A DNA stretch of 64,000 nucleotides from an uncultured Collinsella sp. (GTDB lineage Bacteria; Actinomycetota; Coriobacteriia; Coriobacteriales; Coriobacteriaceae): contig UQID01000009.1 in assembly GCA_900541045.1 (NCBI GenBank), forward strand, positions 1-64,000. The letters run 5' to 3'. Both the position numbers and the translations under genes were made by a program. Position 1 is the first letter of the stretch. Each line of letters starts with the position of its first letter. Below the pieces are notes generated by a model. That model did not search any database. It was not told the DNA's origin and saw only the letters and a list, made by a program, of their open reading frames with translations. Positions 34,725 to 45,736 of the stretch are shown here, in pieces.

Positions 34725-35567
34725 CTAGGCGAGGGCGGCCATGATGGTGCGGGCGACGCCGTCATGGTCGTTGTCGTATTCGGTGATGGCGTCGGCGGCG
34801 TCGCGGTCCTCGGGCTCGGCGTTGATCATGGCCATGCCATGGCCCGCTGCCTGCAGCATGGGGATGTCGTTGATGTTGTCGCCGAACGCCCAGGCGTCGG
34901 CGAGACGCTCGCCCAGGTGTTCGCATAGCCACGTGAGGGCCGTGCCCTTGGTAGTGCCCGCGCCCATGACCTCGATATTCATGGCGTACGAACGCGTGAC
35001 CTCAATGCCTCCGAGCGTGTCGAGCTCAGCCGCGATGGCGTCGCGATCGGCCGGGTCGTGCCAGTACATGGCGATGCGTTCGAGCGTCTCGACCTCGTCG
35101 ATCTTGCTGTCGATATCCATGTCGATCGGCGTTCGTGTGCGCTTGAGCGAAGCCGCAATGTGGGGATCGCCGCCGCAGAATTCGTCCAGGCGCGTGTAGA
35201 GCGAGCGGGGGAGGAAGCACTGCCCGTCCGCGAAGATATCGAAGGTCACATCGTGGCCGGCGGCGATGCTATGGATGCGGTGGGCGATGGCACGGTCGAG
35301 CGGTCGGCTCAAAATGCGCGTAGCGCGTAAAGTATCGGTGGGCGTACCGTCGTCGAGCTGCCAGACGCTGGCACCGTTGGCGCAGACCGCGTAGTGTACG
35401 GCGGGGTGGGCGAGGATGGGCTCAAAGATACCCGACAGCGGGCGCCCCGTGCAGGGCACAAATTCAATCCCGCGTCGAGCGAGTTCGTCGAGCATCGCCC
35501 AGGTGGCGTCGCTCATCTGCTTATCGCTCGTCAGCAGCGTTCCATCCATATCGGAAAACACAATCAT
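34725..35567 (-). CDS. Cof-type HAD hydrolase
   Basis: This 280-residue HAD phosphatase has FSDMDGTLLTSDKQ at the start, PCTGRPLSG, and AWAFGDNINDIPMLQAAGHGMAM near the end, preceded by the lysine of GTTKGTALTWL. It is the same subfamily as the gene at 33820 but not a recent duplicate, since similarity outside the motifs is low. AAAGGA precedes the ATG. The substrate is unknown. Confidence 0.88.
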   Translation of the reverse strand: MIVFSDMDGTLLTSDKQMSDATWAMLDELARRGIEFVPCTGRPLSGIFEPILAHPAVHYAVCANGASVWQLDDGTPTDTLRATRILSRPLDRAIAHRIHSIAAGHDVTFDIFADGQCFLPRSLYTRLDEFCGGDPHIAASLKRTRTPIDMDIDSKIDEVETLERIAMYWHDPADRDAIAAELDTLGGIEVTRSYAMNIEVMGAGTTKGTALTWLCEHLGERLADAWAFGDNINDIPMLQAAGHGMAMINAEPEDRDAADAITEYDNDHDGVARTIMAALA

Positions 35568-35592
35568 TCGTTGCGATCCTTTCTACTGGCAT

Positions 35593-35631
35593 AAAAAGCG
35601 TGGCCGAGGGCGGTGATGCCCTGGCCACGCT
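35593..35631 (-). terminator. Intrinsic terminator of gltA
   Basis: AGCGTGGCC (35597-35605) pairs with GGCCACGCT (35623-35631), extended by GAGGGC/GCCCT. On the minus strand it is followed by TTTTTAT. It ends the leftward citrate synthase transcript before the HAD gene. Confidence 0.88.
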
Positions 35632-35654
35632 CGGGTTCTATGACGGTCCGCGTC

Positions 35655-37073
35655 CTAGCGGTCGGCGAGCGGCTTATACTCCAGCGGCTCGATCACCGGA
35701 CGATAGGCCGGGCGGATGATGCGATGCGCGCAGAAGAGCTCTTCCATGCGGTGCGCCGACCAGCCGGCCATGCGGGCGACGGCGAACAGCGGCGTAAAGA
35801 GCGTCTCGGGCACGCCGAGCATCTTGTAGATAAAGCCCGTGTACAGGTCGATGTTGGCGCAGATGGGCTTGGCCATGCCGTGATCGCGCATCACCTGCGG
35901 GGCCAGGCGCTCGATGCGCTCGATGAGCGCGAACTCCTCGCCCAAGTCCTTCTTGGCGGCAAGCGTGCGCGCGTAACGGCGGCACACCTCGGCGCGCGGG
36001 TCGCTCAGCGTGTAGACGGCGTGGCCCATACCGTAGATGAGGCCCGTGCCGTCGAAGGCCTGCTTGTCGAGGATCTTGCCCAGGTAGGCTGCGACCTCGT
36101 CCTCGTCCTCCCAATTGGAGACATGCGCACGGATATCCTCGTGCATGGACACGACCTTGGCGTTGGCGCCGCCGTGGCGCGGACCCTTGAGCGAGCCGAT
36201 AGCCGCGGCGTAGGCGGAATACGGGTCGGTGGCCGAGGAGGACAGCACGCGGCAGGCAAACGTGGAATTGTTGCCGCCGCCGTGCTCGGCATGCAGCATG
36301 AGCATCACGTCGAGCAGCATGGCTTCGTCGCGGGTGAACGCCATGCCGCCGCGCAACACCTGCAGGATGGTCTCAGCGGTGGAAAGGCCGGGTGTGGGGT
36401 GCGGTACGTGAACCTCGGAGCCGCGGCGCTTGGCGACCGAGGCCATATGCGCGAAGGCGGCGATGCGGGGGAGACGTGCGAGCATGGAAATGGCGACGTC
36501 GATTTCGTGCTCGGGCGTGATCACGTCTGGTTCGGCATCGAAGGCGTAGAGCAGCAGCACGGCGCGCTGGAGCACGTTCATGATGCTCGACGACACCGTG
36601 GTCATAGGGAACTCTTTGACGTATTCGTCGCTCAGATGTCTAAAGGCGCCCAGGCGCTCGCAAAAGCCGTCGAGCTCCTCTTTGTTGGGCAGCGAGCCCG
36701 TGATGAGCAGGTAGGCGACCTCTTCGTAGCCATAGCGATTCTCGGCCTGGGCGTTGTTGACCAGGTCCTCGATGCTATAGCCGCGCAGCGTGAGCTTGCC
36801 CTGGTCGGGTACGACCTTGCCGTCGACCTTGTTGTAGCCGTGCACGTCCGAGATGCGGGTAAGGCCCGCAACCACGCCCGAGCCGTCGGCATTGCGTAGG
36901 CCGCGCTTGACGTTATGCTCGACGAACAGACCCTCGTCATACGGATTAGTCGGCATGCCGTGGTAGAGGTTTTCGCTTTCGGGCGAAATCTGGCGGCTCG
37001 CCTCATAATCCAAGACCAGGCGGCTCAGATGGTCATCGAAGCGGTAGTAGATTTTCTTGGCGTCGTAAGCCAT
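35655..37073 (-). CDS. gltA: Citrate synthase
   Basis: This 472-residue citrate synthase condenses oxaloacetate and acetyl-CoA. Catalytic positions are visible in LHAEHGGGNNSTFACRVLSS (His), GPRHGGANAKV and YGMGHAVYTLSDPRAE (His). The Asp lies in the segment NIDLYTGFIY. The N-terminal extension (about 60 residues) is longer than in the E. coli enzyme, as in other anaerobe forms. With gltB at the far end of the window it suggests a partial TCA route to glutamate. Confidence 0.93.
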   Translation of the reverse strand: MAYDAKKIYYRFDDHLSRLVLDYEASRQISPESENLYHGMPTNPYDEGLFVEHNVKRGLRNADGSGVVAGLTRISDVHGYNKVDGKVVPDQGKLTLRGYSIEDLVNNAQAENRYGYEEVAYLLITGSLPNKEELDGFCERLGAFRHLSDEYVKEFPMTTVSSSIMNVLQRAVLLLYAFDAEPDVITPEHEIDVAISMLARLPRIAAFAHMASVAKRRGSEVHVPHPTPGLSTAETILQVLRGGMAFTRDEAMLLDVMLMLHAEHGGGNNSTFACRVLSSSATDPYSAYAAAIGSLKGPRHGGANAKVVSMHEDIRAHVSNWEDEDEVAAYLGKILDKQAFDGTGLIYGMGHAVYTLSDPRAEVCRRYARTLAAKKDLGEEFALIERIERLAPQVMRDHGMAKPICANIDLYTGFIYKMLGVPETLFTPLFAVARMAGWSAHRMEELFCAHRIIRPAYRPVIEPLEYKPLADR

Positions 37074-37151
37074 GCGCGCTCCTCTCGGGGCCGTGTGGGG
37101 GCGGCGTGCTTGGGTGCAGATGCGCCGGCCTGTTCCCGCACGGCCTGTTCG

Positions 37152-37439
37152 CTACAGGCGGTACATAAAGTTAAAGACGTCCTCGCGCTGGATGGACACG
37201 TTGACGCCCGAAAGCTCGCCGGCCTCGGCCAGGGCCTTCTGCAGCTCGGCGAAGTCGAGCTTGGACTCGGCGGTGTCGGCCAGCATGGTCATGGTGAAGA
37301 TGTCCTCGATAATGGACTGCGTGATGTCGCGGATGTCGACGTTGGCCTCGCCCAGAACGCGGGTGACGCCGGCGACGATGCCGGGGCGGTTCTTGCCAAG
37401 GACGGTGATGACGATACGGGAGGACGAGATCTCGGCCAT
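37152..37439 (-). CDS. ACT domain protein (UPF0237 type)
   Basis: This 95-residue protein is one ACT domain (SSRIVITVLGKNRPGIVAGVTRVLGEANVDIRDITQSIIEDIFTMTMLAD) plus a short tail. Its size and sequence match the UPF0237 family, related to GcvR. These proteins are thought to bind an amino acid or nucleotide signal; no target is established. It lies upstream of gltA on the same strand with a 78-bp gap, so co-transcription is possible. Confidence 0.88.
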   Translation of the reverse strand: MAEISSSRIVITVLGKNRPGIVAGVTRVLGEANVDIRDITQSIIEDIFTMTMLADTAESKLDFAELQKALAEAGELSGVNVSIQREDVFNFMYRL

Positions 37440-37653
37440 GGGAAACCCTTTCGCGTGATTGCGGCGCGCGCGGGGCGCTCCGCTACGGTACAGTGTTCAT
37501 CATTGTACCTGTCTGGCGCAAAAAAGGGCACCTTTGCTGCGGCGTTACACGTCTGCAACATGGGAGAAGGGGCAAAGGCGCCCGTTTGCCGCGATTCGTC
37601 GTGTCGTCTGCCGTGCCTTGGGCGCGATGCACAACGCAAAGACCGTGAACCTT
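37440..37653. other. Intergenic region between ACT gene and rpmE promoter
   Basis: No gene is supported here. GTACA near 37492 and TGTAC near 37504 form a weak dyad, and TACAAT on the minus strand (37502-37507) could be a -10 element for the ACT gene. Confidence 0.3.
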
Positions 37654-37682
37654 TTGTGGGACACGCGGCGCCGTGGTACCAT
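37654..37682 (+). promoter_or_regulatory. Candidate rpmE promoter (TTGTGG, 17 bp, TACCAT)
   Basis: TTGTGG at 37654-37659 and TACCAT at 37677-37682 are separated by exactly 17 bp, and transcription would start about 75 bp before the rpmE ATG. The infA promoter has nearly the same boxes. Confidence 0.6.
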
Positions 37683-37766
37683 AGCCAAGTTTGTTGTCTT
37701 GGTCGGAAACCAAGACGCCTTATGCGCTGATCGGTAACCAGCGCCTGACCAATAAGGAGTCCTACC

Positions 37767-38192
37767 ATGAAGCAGGGTATCCATCCCCAGTATGTCGAGT
37801 GCACGGTGACGTGCTCCTGCGGCAACACCTTCAAGACGCACGCTACCGTGTCCGAGATGAAGGTTGAGCTTTGCAACGAGTGCCACCCGTTCTACACCGG
37901 CCAGCAGAAGTTCGTCGACACCGGTGGACGCGTCCAGCGCTTCGCCGACAAGTTCGGTGGCGCCGCTGCCGCCCAGCTCAAGAAGGCCGAGGAGGCCAAG
38001 GCTGCCAAGGCTGCCAAGGCTGCTGAGGCCGAGGCCGCTCGCAAGGCCGCCGCTGAGGCTAAGGCTGCCGAGAAGGCCAAGCGTGCTGCTAAGTTTGCCG
38101 AGGAGGCTGCCAAGCAGGCCGCCGAGGCTCCCGCAGAGGCTCCCGTCGAGGAGGCCGCTGCCGAGGCCGAGACCACCGAGGCTGCTGAGTAA
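37767..38192 (+). CDS. rpmE: 50S ribosomal protein L31 with long Ala/Glu/Lys tail
   Basis: Residues 1-68 are a zinc-type L31 (C16 and C18 in CSCGN, C36 and C39 in LCNECHPFYTGQQKF). L31 bridges the subunits. The remaining roughly 70 residues are almost only Ala, Lys and Glu (AEEAKAAKAAKAAEAEAARKAAAEAK), likely a charged helix, ending acidic. Ordinary L31 is 65-90 aa, so this doubles the protein. No other domain is visible. Strong AAGGAG and its own promoter and terminator make this a single-gene unit. Confidence 0.95.
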   Translation: MKQGIHPQYVECTVTCSCGNTFKTHATVSEMKVELCNECHPFYTGQQKFVDTGGRVQRFADKFGGAAAAQLKKAEEAKAAKAAKAAEAEAARKAAAEAKAAEKAKRAAKFAEEAAKQAAEAPAEAPVEEAAAEAETTEAAE

Positions 38193-38229
38193 ATAGCTCG
38201 CCGAGGAATCGCTCGCATTCGTGGCTAAA

Positions 38230-38263
38230 GGGCCGCGTATCCATTTGGGTGCGCGGCCCTTTT
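38230..38263 (+). terminator. Intrinsic terminator of rpmE
   Basis: GGGCCGC (38230-38236) pairs with GCGGCCC (38253-38259), followed by TTTTCCTTTA. Hairpin pair C1 starts seven bases later. Confidence 0.9.
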
Positions 38264-38270
38264 CCTTTAT

Positions 38271-38335
38271 TGGTGCAAGCTAACCCGTCCCCATTGCACC
38301 AGATTGGTGCGAAGGGGACGGGTTCGTTTGCACCA
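38271..38335. repeat. Inverted pair of 31-nt RGGGAC hairpins, copy C1
   Basis: Unit 38271-38301 (minus) and unit 38305-38335 (plus) are separated by only three bases. Each has a TGGTGC/GCACCA stem and a loop core GGGGACGGGTT. The orientation is the reverse of pairs B1-B3, with cores pointing outward. The pair can also fold as one 65-nt hairpin. Confidence 0.85.
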
Positions 38336-38369
38336 AATGGCAGAGATACAGCGTTTTCCCAGATAAAAA

Positions 38370-38400
38370 CTGCCAAAATAAACCAGTCCCCTTTTGGCAG
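38370..38400 (-). repeat. 31-nt RGGGAC hairpin, single copy D1
   Basis: On the minus strand the unit has a perfect 7-bp stem CTGCCAA/TTGGCAG and a loop with AA-GGGGAC-T-GGTT-TATT. It lies 34 bp after pair C1 in the secA upstream region. A near relative is at 51454-51484. Confidence 0.8.
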
Positions 38401-38532
38401 GTTGGTCGTAGTTATTACGTGGCGGTCGAGGTCGACCGTATAGGCCGCGCCTTGTTTGGCTAAAGTACAATCATCTGTGTTTAACTCGCCCGCAGCTGCA
38501 CGGCGTGGGCGATGGCCAAAAAGGAAAACCAC

Positions 38533-41339
<2,807 letters not shown>

Positions 41340-41340
<1 letters not shown>

Positions 41341-42488
41341 TGGCCGAGACTCTAGAGGTAACTCCCGCCGAGTTGGACGCGTTTGCGGACCGACTCGGCG
41401 AGGTCGAGTCGTATCTCCATTTGGACGAGAAGCGCACCCGCGTGGCGGAGCTCGAGGCCAAAAGCGTCGCCCCGGGCTTTTGGGACGACGCCGATGCCGC
41501 TCGCGCCACGATGGAGGAGATCGCACGCGCCAAGGAGGACATCGCCGCCGTGGATACCGCGCGCGGTGAGCTTTCCGATGCTCGCGCCGCGCTGGAGCTT
41601 GCCGAGGAAATGGGCGATGACCCCGATGCCGCTGCGCTGCGTGAGGAGGCTGCCGCCACGGCGGAGCGCCTATCCCGCGCCATCGACGAGCTTGAGCTTG
41701 CGAGCTGGTTTACCGGCGAGTTCGATCACGGCGACGCAATTGTGACCATCAAGCCCGGGCAGGGTGGCTTGGAGGCGCAGGACTGGACCTTCATGCTCTT
41801 TAAGATGTACATGAAGTACTGCCAGCGCCGCGGTTGGAAGGTCACCATCAACGATTGCCCCGCGGCCGAGGTCATCGGCATCGATCGCGCGACCTTTACC
41901 GTCGAAGGCAAGGATGCCTTTGGCATGCTTCGTGCCGAGGCCGGTGTTCACCGCCTGGTGCGCATTAGCCCCACCGACGACAAGAAGCGCCGCCAGACTA
42001 CGTTTGCCGGCGTCGAGGTCATTCCGGTACTGCCCGACGATATCGATATCGAGATTAGTCCCGATGACATTCGCGTCGACGTGTACCATGCAAGCGGCCC
42101 GGGCGGCCAGGGTGTCAACACCACCGACTCCGCCGTGCGCGTGACGCATTTCCCCAGCGGTATCGTGGTCACGTGTCAAAACGAGCGCAGCCAGATTCAA
42201 AACAAGGCCGCGTGCATGCAGATCCTCAAGGCGCGCCTGTACGAGATTGAGCTCGAAAAGCGCGCCGAGGCCCTGGATGAGATTCGCGGACCCAAGACCA
42301 CAATTGGTTTTGGCAACCAGATCCGCAGCTACGTGCTCTACCCGTACCAGATGGTTAAGGACCTGCGCACGGGCGTGGAGACTAGCAACGTCGAGGCAGT
42401 TCTTGACGACGGCGACCTGGATCCGTTTGTGATTGGCTATCACCGTTGGGCTACCGGCAACGCTGACGCGGAGGCCCCGTCTGCCTAA
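41340..42488 (+). CDS. prfB: Peptide chain release factor 2, with SPT in place of SPF
   Basis: This 382-residue release factor has the RF2-type N-terminus (VAPGFWDDADAA) and the GGQ catalytic motif at residues 255-257 (SGPGGQGVNTTDSAVRVTH). The stop-codon recognition tripeptide, SPF in typical RF2, reads SPT at 210-212 (VRISPTDDKKRRQT; ACC codon at 41973-41975). RF1 proteins use a PxT form. There is no internal UGA frameshift site: the frame is open from the ATG that overlaps the secA stop. RF2 identity is still favoured by the N-terminus and overall length. Confidence 0.9.
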
Positions 42489-42541
42489 ACCGCTCGGTTT
42501 ATGTGGAAATGGATCAAGGCCTTCCGAGCAAGGCGGTTTTG
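42488..42541 (+). terminator. Probable terminator of secA-prfB
   Basis: AAACCGC (42488-42494) pairs with GCGGTTT (42534-42540), with further TCGG/CCGA pairing, followed by TTTTG. The loop is long (about 30 nt), so strength is uncertain. Confidence 0.55.
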
Positions 42542-42614
42542 TATCCAGAACAAACCCTGCACAGGGGTGGTTTTTGTCCGGCGAATCAGTAGAATCGAAT
42601 ACAAGAAGAAGTTC

Positions 42615-42643
42615 AAAGCGCATCCGATGTGGTGCGCTTTTTT
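42615..42643 (+). terminator. Terminator-like hairpin directly before the YitT gene
   Basis: AAAGCGCA (42615-42622) pairs with TGCGCTTT (42633-42640) and runs into six T residues. The GAGGGAG ribosome-binding site and the ATG at 42656 follow at once. This could be an attenuator in the leader or the end of the upstream transcript. Confidence 0.6.
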
Positions 42644-42655
42644 GAGGGAGGCAGC

Positions 42656-43546
42656 ATGGCATATCGTCTGGACATCAAGCGCATTCTTTCGATGAACTTC
42701 TTTCACGATCTGCCCCAGATCATGTTGGGGTGTGCCTTGGCCGCCATCGCGACCGACCTGTTTTTGATTCCCAACGGTCTTGCAGCCGGTGGCGTTACGG
42801 GCCTTGCGACGATTATCCAGGCAGTCGGCGCAGCGCGAGGCGTGTCGCTTCCTGTCGGTATCCAGACCATCGTGATGAATGCCTTGCTGCTGCTGATCGT
42901 TATGCGCGAGGGCGGCATGTTCTATGTAGTGCAGACGGCGACGGGCTTTGTGCTGCTGGGCTTCTTTACCGATCTGTTTGCCCCGTTTGTAGCGCCTTTG
43001 GCACATGCGGACCTGATGCTTCCCGCTATGTGGGGCGGCATTATCACGGGCATTGGTTACGGCATGGTGTTGCGCGCCGGCGCCAACACCGGCGGCTCGG
43101 ACACGATTGGCCAAATCATCTCGCGTAACACCTCGCTGCCGGTGGGCTCGACCGTCATGGCAATCGACGTCGCCGTATGTGCGGCATCTGCTCCGGTATT
43201 CTCGCTCGAAAATGCTCTATACGCAGGACTTTCGATGGTGATTAGCGGCTATGTTATCGATGCTGTGGTCGATGGCGGCAATAAGCGTCGTATGGTGCTC
43301 ATCATCTCGGATAACTTTCCCGATATCGCGGCTGACATCATGTATGGTCTGGGCCGCGGCTGCACCAAATTAAAGGCGACCGGTATGTATTCGGGCGTCG
43401 AGAAGCCGGTGATCATGGTGATCGTTAGCCGTCGAGAGCTCAACACCCTCAAAACGATCGTGCGCGAGCGCGATCCTCACGCCATTGTGACGGTCGCCGA
43501 CGTTACGGAAGCCTTCGGTGAGGGTTTCAAGGACATTAACGCGTAG
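42656..43546 (+). CDS. YitT family membrane protein
   Basis: This 296-residue protein has about five or six membrane segments in residues 20-190 (IMLGCALAAIATDLFLIP, GIQTIVMNALLLLIVM, GGIITGIGYGMVLRAGANTGGSD, MVISGYVIDAVVDG). A soluble DUF2179 domain follows (RRMVLIISDNFPDIAADIMYGLGRGCTKLKATGMYSGVEKPVIMVIVSRRELN). GANTGGSD is the family hallmark. The function is unknown; a transport or sensing role is often guessed. The start follows GAGGGAG. Confidence 0.88.
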   Translation: MAYRLDIKRILSMNFFHDLPQIMLGCALAAIATDLFLIPNGLAAGGVTGLATIIQAVGAARGVSLPVGIQTIVMNALLLLIVMREGGMFYVVQTATGFVLLGFFTDLFAPFVAPLAHADLMLPAMWGGIITGIGYGMVLRAGANTGGSDTIGQIISRNTSLPVGSTVMAIDVAVCAASAPVFSLENALYAGLSMVISGYVIDAVVDGGNKRRMVLIISDNFPDIAADIMYGLGRGCTKLKATGMYSGVEKPVIMVIVSRRELNTLKTIVRERDPHAIVTVADVTEAFGEGFKDINA

Positions 43547-43792
43547 GCTGAATTTCGGTTTGCGGATCATTTTTGTGCCGGGGCGAGAGGTAGCCACCGC
43601 ATCCAAAAGACGTTCACATTGATAAACCGTTTCATCAGCGGTTCTGCCTGCTAAATTGTTCAAATAATGATAAAAACTCTGGTAAAGCCATCGGTTTCCA
43701 GCATAATGAATGACGTACGTGCATTGCGGCTGTGTTGGGATTACCTTCGGTGCCGTGCGCATCTTGTCTTAAGAGGATGAAAGGAAGGCACA

Positions 43793-44623
43793 ATGAGCGA
43801 CGAAGAGCTCACAAAGGTTGCCAACGAGGTAAGGAAGGGCATCGTCACCGGCGTGCACGCTGCCAAGTCCGGCCATCCGGGCGGTTCGCTCGGCGCCGCC
43901 GACATCATGACCTATCTGTACTTTGAGGAAATGAACGTCGACCCGGCCGATCCCCGCAAGGCCGATCGCGACCGCTTTGTGCTTTCCAAGGGCCATTGCG
44001 CTCCGGGCCTGTACGCCGTGCTCGCCGAGCGCGGGTTCTTCCCCAAGGAGGACCTCGAGACGCTGCGCCATATCGGCAGCCACCTGCAGGGTCACCCTAA
44101 CATGAACGACACCCCGGGCGTCGACATGTCCACCGGCTCGCTCGGCCAGGGCATCTCCGCTGCCGTGGGTATGGCCGTCGCTGCCAAGCACTGGGGCGAT
44201 ACTTATCGCACGTACGCCCTGCTGGGCGATGGCGAGAGCGAGGAGGGCCAGGTCTGGGAGGCCGCCATGTTTGCCGGCAACCAGCAGCTCGACAACCTCT
44301 GCGTGATCGTCGACCACAACGGTCTGCAGATCGATGGCCCCGTCGAGGAGGTCAACGACCCCATGCCGCTGGCAGACAAGTTCCGCGCCTTTAAGTTCCA
44401 CGTGGTGGAGCTTGCCGACGGCAACGACTTCGATCAGATCCGCGCCGCCTTTGCCGAGGCCCGCGCCACCAAGGGTCAGCCGACCGCCATTATCGCCGAG
44501 ACCACAAAGGGCAAGGGCGTCTCCTTTATGGAGAACCAGGTGGGTTGGCACGGTAAGGCCCCCAACGATGAACAGTTTGAGCAGGCCATGGCAGAGCTCA
44601 CGGCTGCCGGAGAGGAGCTCTAG
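43793..44623 (+). CDS. Transketolase, N-terminal subunit
   Basis: This 276-residue thiamine-diphosphate-binding half has HPGGSLGAADIMTYLYF, SKGHCAPGLYAVL, TGSLGQGISAAVGMA and the ThDP motif GDGESEEGQVWEAAMFAGNQQLDNL. Split transketolases are common in archaea and many anaerobic bacteria. The C-terminal half follows after a single base. The enzyme moves two-carbon units in the pentose phosphate pathway. GAAAGGAAGG precedes the ATG. Confidence 0.93.
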   Translation: MSDEELTKVANEVRKGIVTGVHAAKSGHPGGSLGAADIMTYLYFEEMNVDPADPRKADRDRFVLSKGHCAPGLYAVLAERGFFPKEDLETLRHIGSHLQGHPNMNDTPGVDMSTGSLGQGISAAVGMAVAAKHWGDTYRTYALLGDGESEEGQVWEAAMFAGNQQLDNLCVIVDHNGLQIDGPVEEVNDPMPLADKFRAFKFHVVELADGNDFDQIRAAFAEARATKGQPTAIIAETTKGKGVSFMENQVGWHGKAPNDEQFEQAMAELTAAGEEL

Positions 44624-44624
44624 G

Positions 44625-45566
44625 ATGGCAGATGTCAAGAAAATCGCCACGCGCGTAAGCTACGGCGAGGCCCTCGTCGAGCTCGCCAACGAGCACGATG
44701 ACTTTGTGGTCCTCGACGCCGACCTGGCCGCCGCCACGCAGACCGGCAAGTTCAAGGCAGCCCGCCCCGACCGCTTCTTCGATGTGGGCATTGCCGAGAG
44801 CAACCTGATGGGTGTTGCCGCCGGTATCGCGACCACCGGCCGCGTCGCCTTCGCGAGCACCTTTGCCATGTTTGCCGCCGGCCGCGCCTTTGAGCAGGTC
44901 CGCAATTCCATCGGTTACCCGCACCTCAACGTCAAGATCGGCGCCACGCACGCCGGCATCTCTGTGGGCGAGGACGGCGCCACGCACCAGTGCTGCGAGG
45001 ATATCGCCCTGATGCGCGTCATTCCCGGCATGACCGTCATCGTTCCCGCCGACGACGTCGAGGCCCGCGCCGTGACGCGCGCCGCCTACGAGTGCGACGG
45101 TCCCGTGTATATGCGCTTTGCCCGCCTGGCCTCGCCGGTCATCAACGACCCCGAGACCTACAAGTTCGAGTTGGGCAAGGGCATCGTTATGCGCGAGGGC
45201 GCCGACGTCACCATCATCGCCTGTGGCCTGATGGTCGGCGAGGCCCTCGAGGCCGCCGAGCAGCTCGCTGCCGAGGGTATCGACGCCGAGGTCATCAACA
45301 TGCACACCATCAAGCCCATCGACTCCGACCTGATCGTCAAGAGCGCCACCAAGACCGGTCACGTCGTGACCGTCGAGGAGCACTCCGTGATCGGTGGCCT
45401 GGGCAGCGCCGTTGCCGATGTCCTGTGCGAGCAGTGCCCGACGCCGCTCAAGAAGATCGGCGTCAACGACACGTTCGGCGAGTCCGGCCCGGGCGCCGAG
45501 CTCCTGCACAAGTACGGCCTGGATGCCGCCAACATCGTGGCGACCACCAAGGAGTTCTTGGCATAA
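44625..45566 (+). CDS. Transketolase, C-terminal subunit
   Basis: This 313-residue partner subunit has the pyrimidine-binding domain (DLAAATQTGKF, FDVGIAESNLMGVAAGIATTGRVAFASTFAMFA, HAGISVGEDGATHQCCEDIALMRVIPG). Its C-terminal transketolase domain includes INMHTIKPIDSDLI and VEEHSVIGGLGSAVADV. GAGGAG inside the end of the preceding gene serves as its ribosome-binding site. The true start is the ATG at 44625, although the frame is open further upstream. Confidence 0.93.
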   Translation: MADVKKIATRVSYGEALVELANEHDDFVVLDADLAAATQTGKFKAARPDRFFDVGIAESNLMGVAAGIATTGRVAFASTFAMFAAGRAFEQVRNSIGYPHLNVKIGATHAGISVGEDGATHQCCEDIALMRVIPGMTVIVPADDVEARAVTRAAYECDGPVYMRFARLASPVINDPETYKFELGKGIVMREGADVTIIACGLMVGEALEAAEQLAAEGIDAEVINMHTIKPIDSDLIVKSATKTGHVVTVEEHSVIGGLGSAVADVLCEQCPTPLKKIGVNDTFGESGPGAELLHKYGLDAANIVATTKEFLA

Positions 45567-45636
45567 GGCAAGGCGGATCTCAAGGACTGCTTCGCCAGAA
45601 CTATAAAACTGCTTCGCCAGTACTATGGAAACCCGG

Positions 45637-45668
45637 CAGGGGCGCTCTCTTGGAGGGCGCCCCTGTTT
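45637..45668 (+). terminator. Intrinsic terminator of the transketolase genes
   Basis: CAGGGGCGC (45637-45645) pairs with GCGCCCCTG (45657-45665), then TTT. Element A3 begins two bases after it. A short direct repeat, ACTGCTTCGCCAG, occurs twice just before (about 45588 and 45609). Confidence 0.85.
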
Positions 45669-45669
45669 C

Positions 45670-45736
45670 AGTTGCGGTGAAATAAGGACTGTTTTGCCAG
45701 CCTAAAGGCTCAATTTATCCGCATTTCACCGCAACT
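45670..45736. repeat. 67-nt inverted-repeat element, copy A3
   Basis: This copy starts AGTTGCGGTGAAATA and ends CATTTCACCGCAACT, so 14 of 15 terminal positions pair. It follows the transketolase terminator and overlaps the 3' end of the leftward zinc-ribbon gene, supplying that gene's last codons (SCGEMRIN) and stop. Confidence 0.85.
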
